The notes beneath the pieces were generated by a model that saw only the letters and a list, made by a program, of their open reading frames with translations, did no database searches and had not been told where the DNA came from. This document shows, in pieces, positions 48,501 through 57,500 of a stretch of DNA of 64,000 nucleotides. Location of the stretch: the NCBI GenBank assembly GCA_963932465.1, contig OZ010792.1:513035100-513099099 (forward strand), given 5' to 3'. The position numbers and the translations under genes are program-made. The stretch is from Maratus speciosus (Eukaryota; Arthropoda; Arachnida; Araneae; Salticidae). Each line of letters starts with the position of its first letter. The stretch's first letter is position 1.

Positions 48501-51500
48501 AATAAATATGTTTCAGATGAACCAAATAACAATTTACTTGTTTCCAGCAAGACTCCTGTTCGTTTTATAATGCGCATGAAAAATCGGACTATATTTCTTC
48601 GCCATTCTATGGAAATTTCACCGAAAATGCATGACACTGTATTCATACACATGCTTTCTTTTTAACCACTTTTGGGGAGAAAAATTTTGTCTTCCCACTG
48701 GCTGAGTGGCTAAGGGCCATCGTTTACTGACCTTAAGATAGGCAGTTCGATACTCACTGGTAACTGGTACGTGTTTTCACATGTGAATGTTTTTTTTTTT
48801 TTTTTTTTTTTTAAAGTCTGCTAGTTGACCATTATTCTCAGTTCCTTTGTAATTTTTTTAATTGCTATTAAGTTAAATAAAATTACAATTATAATGACGC
48901 CAATTTGATGATGATTATTTCTTGGCAATTTTTCAACAATAAAAATATTACCATAAATTTTATAAATATATTTAATTTCAATCACTTTACAAAAAATATA
49001 CATTAATAATTATTATTTGAATATAAATCACACGATCAGAAACGTAAAAAAATAATTCATTTCAGCTCTTCTTTTTATAATATCATTTTTTATTATTATG
49101 ACGGTCAATCAATATATAATCACTGACATCCATAATATTATTATTATTATAATTATTATTTTCCTTGCATAAAAGCTATTGTGATGTAATAATTCTTTTA
49201 TAATAAATAATTTAGTTGAAATGTTTTATTTATAAATATCAATGAAGTTTGATAACCCCGAGACAATTCTTTTTATTTAACTTTGCAATATTTACAGTTT
49301 ACATAATAAGCATATCAGAATTCTGGTGTCGCCATCTTTTGACGCAATTGCGTAGTATTATAGAGAAATGTTTTATAAAAACGTTGAAGTAGACAGTTTT
49401 TAAATCGAAGAATTATTTTAAGAGATATTTAATGTTTAATCTGGATAAAATTAACTCATTAAAAAAGTCTCATAGGAAAAAAAATATATACATGGGAATT
49501 TAATCATTTTCATTCAATTTAATCATTCAATAGAAACTCGAAGTTTGCAGAGTGCATTTATTATTTTTAACTTGCCTAATTTTTTGACGGTTTATTTCAA
49601 TTTTAAATTAAAATTTTCAGAATTTCCAGAGATGTTTTTTACATATTTTAGAAAAGGTTATTTTAAATTGTTGCCAAATGTTAAAACAGCGCAAAGAATC
49701 TATATCCTTTAAATTAAAAATGTATTCACATGTGACTATTATAAACAGAAAAAAATCCTTTTAAATTAGAATTAAATGATAATGTGTTGAAAGCAGGAAA
49801 ATATTAAACATTACGTCATAAAAATTGTTTTTACACATGCTTACTTAAAATGAAAGAAAATTATAAAATAATCAATTATTTTCAAATTAGAATTAAATGA
49901 TTACGCATTAAAAGAAGGAAAACATTGAAAATTACGTCATAAAAATTATATTTACACGTGAATATTAAAAGAAAAAGAAAATTTTTAAATAATAAATTCA
50001 TTGATATGTGTTAAAAGTCGTAAATGGAGGAAATTACGTCATATTGGCCAAAGTGGCCAAAACAGTTTACAAAACACATTGCAAAACATATTGCAAAACA
50101 GTGTAAATTAAAAAATATATTTATATGAGAGATTTATTTCAAATTTCGAGATGATATTTTTAACTATAGTTGCTAATTTTAAGGTAGCGCAAATAATAAT
50201 ATTATCTTTCTAATAATAAAAATATTTTCAGTTGAATGTTACAAAGAGAAAGGAAAGTTTGGTGAAAATTATGTCAGATTTAAAACGTTACATTTAAAAT
50301 CTCTTATTTAAAATCATTTTCTTATAGCGTTGTTAAAAAATACCATAAAGCAAAGACTCTGTTGACTTAGTTCCTTTTATATTTGGTAATTTTCAAATGT
50401 TTAACTAATCTTATTTAATCAAGCAGGGAAACAGCAACTAACATCAGCTGATTCGGTTTTGAAATCCCTCAGTAAAAAGGAAACCCGTTTACAGTAAGAT
50501 CGCCATTGATTTTTTAATTATACAGAGCAGCCTCGATTATCCGAGCTAATTGGGACTGTTAGTAAATCGGAATCGGAAATCTCGGTTAATAGAAACTGTG
50601 TGTAAAAACTCGCCGTGCTTGCGAATTTAACATCTCTTTTAAAAAAATATATAGAACGTTTTTTAAATAATAAAAGTAAATATATGTAAAGTTCTGTTTC
50701 ACAGCTTAACAAATTTAAAAAGAAAATCAACTACCAGTAGTAAATTTTAAAATGCAAATTGAAAAATTTACGAAAGTTCACACAGCCACTGGAAACAAAG
50801 CATTGTTCGCTATTGTCTTCTCAGGGTCCAATGTTTCTTTGGAGTTGAGTGCTTTTGGGGGCAGAAGGGCCTGTATAGCACGGACAGTGAGCTAAAGAGT
50901 GTGGCTATTTTTAAGGCTCATTCAAAAGGGAAAAAAAAAATCAGACTTTGTTATCGGCTCAGTTAACAGAAACCTCCATTAATCGAAGCTCGGTTAATCC
51001 AGGTTCTACTATAATTCAATCTTCCGTAATCTTTTTAAAGCAGATCAAATTAATGGACTTTAGCACAAAGTCACATAGCTGATAACTGCCATGCTTGTTG
51101 GCCACCTTTTTTTCAAAAAGTTTCCTTCACCTTATTCAATTAATGAGATATCTCCGATAAAATAAGTCACATTTTCCCGTTCTAAAATACTGGTATCCAA
51201 AAATCGTAGCATGTAACTGACACTACAAGTACTCACGGAACTAGACTATTTTAAGTCTGATTTTTATTATAGACTGTATAAAATTATTAAAAATATATAT
51301 TATGATAGGAACTAGCGGGCTTCGTCCGCTATTTACATTACGGTAATAAAAATCATGTTTTTTTTAGGGAAAAAGAAATAAAAACCTATTTGACGATACG
51401 TTTATAAAGACACATTTTGTATTTGTTATATTTCCGGGGATGAGGAGGGGGGGGGGCTATTTTGATTAAATATCGCAATTAGTCTACATGGCAGATATAA

Positions 51501-54500
51501 TTATGATAGACACTAGCGGGCTTCGCCCCTCTATGGCGCCTTATGGGTCCAGCTTCTATAACTCAGAAACTACCTTTCGGATATCAATGCAACAGATTCC
51601 AAACGTTATAATTAACTTAATAATCACCCTATATAGCATTAAAGTAAATTTATGAGTACTGCATACTATTTTTTTACCGTAATTTCTGAAGAGAAAAAAT
51701 TATTTCGGTTCCATTCTTAGGTACTGGTCTGAAAAATTTTGAAAAGGGGGGGAAGGAGGGGACATGAGACTGCTGTTTGTCAAACAACACAACGGGCTCT
51801 GGCTTATTCAACTTGGTTTTTGATGACTTCAATTGGAAGGTGGTTTGTTTAAAAGAGTGCGTTCCCTGCCCCATGAAAATTGGAACTATTGGTGCTACAT
51901 CTATGTAAGGATTTAATAATTATAAATTAACATTTTGGATTTATTAATTTAACGATAAAGTGTTTTTAAAGGAATATCAAATGAAACCCTCTGTGCGATC
52001 TGCGATTATACTTATCCAGTTGTTTTTAAATACAAACTGCTATAAGGAAAATTGTAATAAAATAGTAAAAATTAAATCTGCATTAAATTCCATAAGTATC
52101 TTTTTTTAAATCATTTTATCACTAACCTCAAAAAAGTAATGATATCAATGCAAAAACCCTTGACGGGTTAAAAGTTTCTGACGTAGCACTTTATCTTATG
52201 CTCTAAGAATTTTAAATATGGAACTTAAAAATACTGATATCAAATTTTGAGTGACGTTATGCTATTTCTTAAAAAATATATTTGTATTTATTTCACCATT
52301 TTATTTTTGTTTTATTTATAATCGCATGTGCAAAAGTTATGTTCAACATGAAAAGCTGCATAAAATTTTATTCGCTGTTGCTTTATCATTTACATCTCTC
52401 ATAAATTCAAAATATGTGTTTTAAAAGATATGATATAAAATTTAAGTGACGCCTTGATGTGACTTTAAAAGGTTTGTTTTTTAAAATTCAATTTAAATTA
52501 TTTTTGACTTGGTTAAAATATTTTTTTTACATCTACACAATACTTTTAATTTTCCAATTCGCTGTTAAATATATCACTTTCATTGAATCTATACTATGCA
52601 TTGAAATGTATTTATTTCAATAAATTGATTTATCTTTTGTGTCACGCTATTCAAAATTGTGAGTAAGATTTGTTTGTGTAAATGGTTTCTTTGCGTCATT
52701 GTGTCCAAACTACATGAAATGTATGAAAAAGGATAGTTTGACGCAAATAAACCATTTACATAAATCTTACTCACAATTTTGAATAGCGTGACACAAAAGA
52801 TAAATCAATTTATTGAAATAAATACATTTCAATGCATAGTATAGATTCAATGAAAGTGATATATTTAACAGCGAATTGGAAAATTAAAAGTATTGTGTAG
52901 ATGTAAAAAAAATATTTTAACCAAGTCAAAAATAATTTAAATTGAATTTTAAAAAACAAACCTTTTAAAGTCACATCAAGGTGTCACTTAAATTTTATAT
53001 CATATCTTTTAAAACACATATTTTGAATTTATGAGAGATGTAAATGATAAAGCAACAGCGAATAAAATTTTATGCAGCTTTTCATGTTGAACATAACTTT
53101 TGCACATGCGATTATAAATAAAACAAAAATAAAATGGTGAAATAAATACAAATATATTTTTTAAGAAATAGCATAACGTCACTCAAAATTTGATATCAGT
53201 ATTTTTAAGTTCCATATTTAAAATTCTTAGAGCATAAGATAAAGTGCTGCGTCAGAAACTTTTAATCCGTCAAGGGTTTTTGCATTGATAACTTTTACTC
53301 AGATTTTTAGAGGTTTAAGAGAAGTTTTTAACATTTAACGGCTATAAATCTCTTATCTATGTTCCAGTGTGAAGTATGGCTAACTCACTGACTGTACAAT
53401 TTTAAAATCAAAACTGCTTTAAAAATTTTGTATTTTTTTAATCACATGTTTCAAATCTTCATTATATACTTGATAATTTGAGAGTTAAACTACATAGTAT
53501 TTTTTTATAAAAAGGTTTTTTTTAATTGCTCTTTTAATTAAAGACAATGTGGAACCCATCGAATCTTGATGAAAGAAAATGTGTTAAAAGGAACTGTTAC
53601 ACTGATTCATAACAAATCTACAAAATTAATTACAATTAAAGTTCATCTTACATTGGTCGGGCTAACTCTTAAAACAAATGTTATTTTAACATAAAGCTAT
53701 CAAAATACTATTTCTACATAAACTTCAATTGTTCATATTATTGAAAAATTAAAATGATGAAGTCATCAATTGAAGTTCTTATGCTTGGTATTACGGAATG
53801 AAAAATCAACAAAAATGATATCACTTTGACACGATCATAGAAATTTTTCTTTGATGAAATCTAAACATAACATCATTTTCGCCATCTAAAAACTTACATA
53901 GGCACCTCTGATATCCGTATTCACCATTTAAAAAATAGTTTAATGTGCATGATATTATTAATAAACATATTTCCAAACTTTAATTCACATTTGTCAACTA
54001 AAACTTTGTATGTGAATGGTAAAATACTTAGTTTTATCAAATAAAATGATCCTTTTCTTTTAAATATAACGCCATTTTCACCCACTGAAACATTTCGTTT
54101 AGCGTCATTCAAAAAATATTGAAATGTAAGCTTTATGAGGGAAAATGCGTGATTCTTTAATGTTGATGTCATTTTCTGGTATTTTTTTAATTGTAATGAG
54201 AAAATGGCATCAATAAGGATACAATGAATAAAGATTAATAAAACCCATTATTTCTCTTATCTCTTCAACAATGAAAGTAATCCGATTGCCACCATTTTAA
54301 AGAAATTTCACAAAATACTTTTAAAATTAAAATATAAAAATGGGATTACCATATATACTCGCGTATAAGTTGAGGAATTTCTGACAATTTTCGGTAAGCA
54401 AATTTGGGGGGTCGACTTATACACGAGTCGGTTAAAAAAGCAAAAACAAAAACTTCGAATACTGCAAAAATATGGCATTTTATGTGTATGAATAGAAAAA

Positions 54501-57500
54501 TAATACATAAAATATACAAAAATAATTTATCATTTTAAAAAATTTCAATGATTTGTTTTTGTTAACTTACTACCTTTTTGCATTGGCAAGTGAAATCTTT
54601 GGTTTGATTTTGTGCAAAATTGAAGCAATAAGTTAGGGGCTCGACTTATACACGGGTTTTTGACTTTTCCAGAATTTGCATTCGAAAGTTAGGGGGTCGA
54701 CTTATATGGTATTTTAAAATATAGCGAGTGCAGGCACATGTACAAATAAAGTGCTTTCCTTTAAAAAAATAATTACCAAACTGTTCAGTAGAAAACTCAG
54801 GCCAGATGACTAAAAAAACAGCCTTGTCTTTTAAATATATAGATTTTATCTTAATGAAACATCTACATAAAAATCAATTTCAAATGTAATTACAGTGTGA
54901 CCTAAAAAAATCAGGCCTTCAGTAATCCAGTATCAAAGCCATCCCTCGTTTTCCTTTTTTGTTTACATTTCCTTTCTTTCTTTCTAACCAATGACCAGGC
55001 CCCTACCTGCCGGGAAGCCCCGGCTGAACGGGTTTGATACCTGGTATCAGGGGGCAGGTGACCAATAAACCTAACGAGCACCTAGATCAAGGATGGCAAA
55101 CCTATGGCATGCAGGAGATTATTTCCAACACGGCATAGACTCATGTTCTAAATTAAAATATTACAGGGCTCACGTGTAAAGCAAGGTAATTAACAAAATG
55201 GAATTCTTGATAAATTCAATTTTAAAATTTTGTAAAGAAAATACACACAAAACTATTATGATTGCTTCTTCCTGCAAAACAACTGATTTGTTAAGAATGG
55301 AACTTGTGTGCAATATATCTTACTTGATAGACTTTATTTTAGGACTTATATGCAAATAGTTTTCATTTTGTAAATTCAGATGTAAATAGTATTAAATAAA
55401 TATAATATATATTGTGTAAAATCTCTGTACTCCTAGAAAGTTGTTACAATGCAGTTAAACAATTATACAAAAAAAAAAAAAAAATTAAATGTTAGTTGCC
55501 ATGCTTTATACCCCAGTGTTTTATATAATGAAAATGCACAAATTGCACTATTTTGAATTTAGACTTGCTGAGTTTTTCTAAATTAGGTTGCTTGTCGCTG
55601 TCATGCAGATTGATTAAACTCAAATGCAACTTTATAAATCCCAGTCTATCTCAATATTGAGTAAAAAAAAAAAAATTATATTGAGAGAATTAGGAGATTC
55701 TTGGAAAATAACGATCATAAGCAAAAATTCCGATGGTGAAATTATGATAAGTTGGAATTTCGAATTCAATTCCATAGTAACAAGTTTTTTAAAGAAACCA
55801 TTTTGATATATTTTTTTCTGATAGTTCTTTTTCTTTTTATTATTACTATTATTTATTTTTATTTTTTTTGGGGGGGGGGGCATAAAATACTCAAGTAGAA
55901 ACCTGCTGTTAGGTGTCTCCAATTCAGCTGGCATTCTCTGAAGGAAAAACTGAAAATATGAAGCTGATCTGAATTATTTTGCATCTAAGACGAAACAAGA
56001 GAAATAGGATTTTGTAAAATACTTAAGTATATAACAAAATGTTACCCATATACTTTAAATACTAAAATCAGTATTTTAATTACTTTTGCTGCTTTGATTC
56101 ACTGAATTTGTTGGCACGCCATGATTATGTAAAATATTTTTTGGGAAAAATTGGCACGCAGATGTGAAAAGGTTCGCCGACCTTGGCCTAGATCGTATCG
56201 GCAGTGCCTATTGCTTAGTTGTGAACGGTGTTATGTCAGTTGCTTTTTTTTTTCTTTTTACACTTCCAATTAACGACAGAAAGAAAAACAGCAATTGTTT
56301 ACATATTAAACATTTAACAGACAGCAAGGTCGTTGACACTATGCTAAATGGAGTTACAGATAATGCGAGTCACAACTCATAACGAGGACGAGCAACCGGC
56401 AGAAAGAAAGGTGTCAATGGAAAAGTGCATAAATTTGACTAGAGAATTCTTATTCTTCTTTAGAGAAACAAGACTTGTTCTGAAATAGATATTCTTTGCT
56501 CGCATAAAACACAAGAAAAACTTGCTAAAGAATAGCATAAAAAAAAAAAAAAAAACCAAGCAAATAAAATTGACATCGATGGTTTGGAAATTGCGTGAGA
56601 AGAAATGACTTTATTGTTTATTAGATTTTTTTTTTAACATAGAAACTATCAATTTAATTATGTTTTTTCAGTACTACTTGGTTATCCCGTCGACCAAAAA
56701 TGTATCGCCAAATTATAAGATCAAATGCCAATAATGGTTGATTGTAAATGTCACATTCACTTGACTTTAAAAGCAAGTTATACGTGTTTACGTCATCAAG
56801 TGATTTTTAGGCTTAGATGCCTTATGTTCCCTCAGCCGTTGTTTTGAATTGTTTGGCGATTTTTTGTTGGCATGGTTTATAGATGTGACAACCTCGATAT
56901 GTGGAACCCCGTGTGACGTGTGTGTTCTGACGTGTTGTGTTCTGGCAACCCGTGAGAAGTGGTGGATTTTGTGGATGTATTTTGAAATCGTGTTGTATCG
57001 TTCTGTCTTTTTATTTTTATGTTAAATTTATTGGATGTATTGGACTGACTGTGGTTTCTGCAATCCGTTTAAATGCTTTTGCTGAAGTAATTAAGTAATA
57101 TGAGGAAATTTTGAGAAGAAAAGTAGGTTTGTTTATAGTGTGCCAATGCGTATTCATAAGCCTATTTCGGAAAATGACGGGGATGTTATGAGAGAGATTT
57201 TGCGCTGGAGCTTTCAAGAAAGCAGATGTCTGTTAAGGTATGTTGATAATTTTATGTATATTTTGCTGCTTTAAGAGTTTTTTACATTTTGAGATTGCGA
57301 GAAAGCGAGAACTGCTGAATTTTGAGAATGCTACACCGCAAGAAGTGCTGAATGCAGATTTTTTTTTTTTCGGTTAATGTGCGCAAAGCGCTCATACAAG
57401 ATTACTGATTGCCACTTTAGCGAATTTTGTTTATTATTTACATTTTATTTTAGTTAAGCGAAACATGCGTATAAACCGGTGCTTGGCAACATTTACTACT

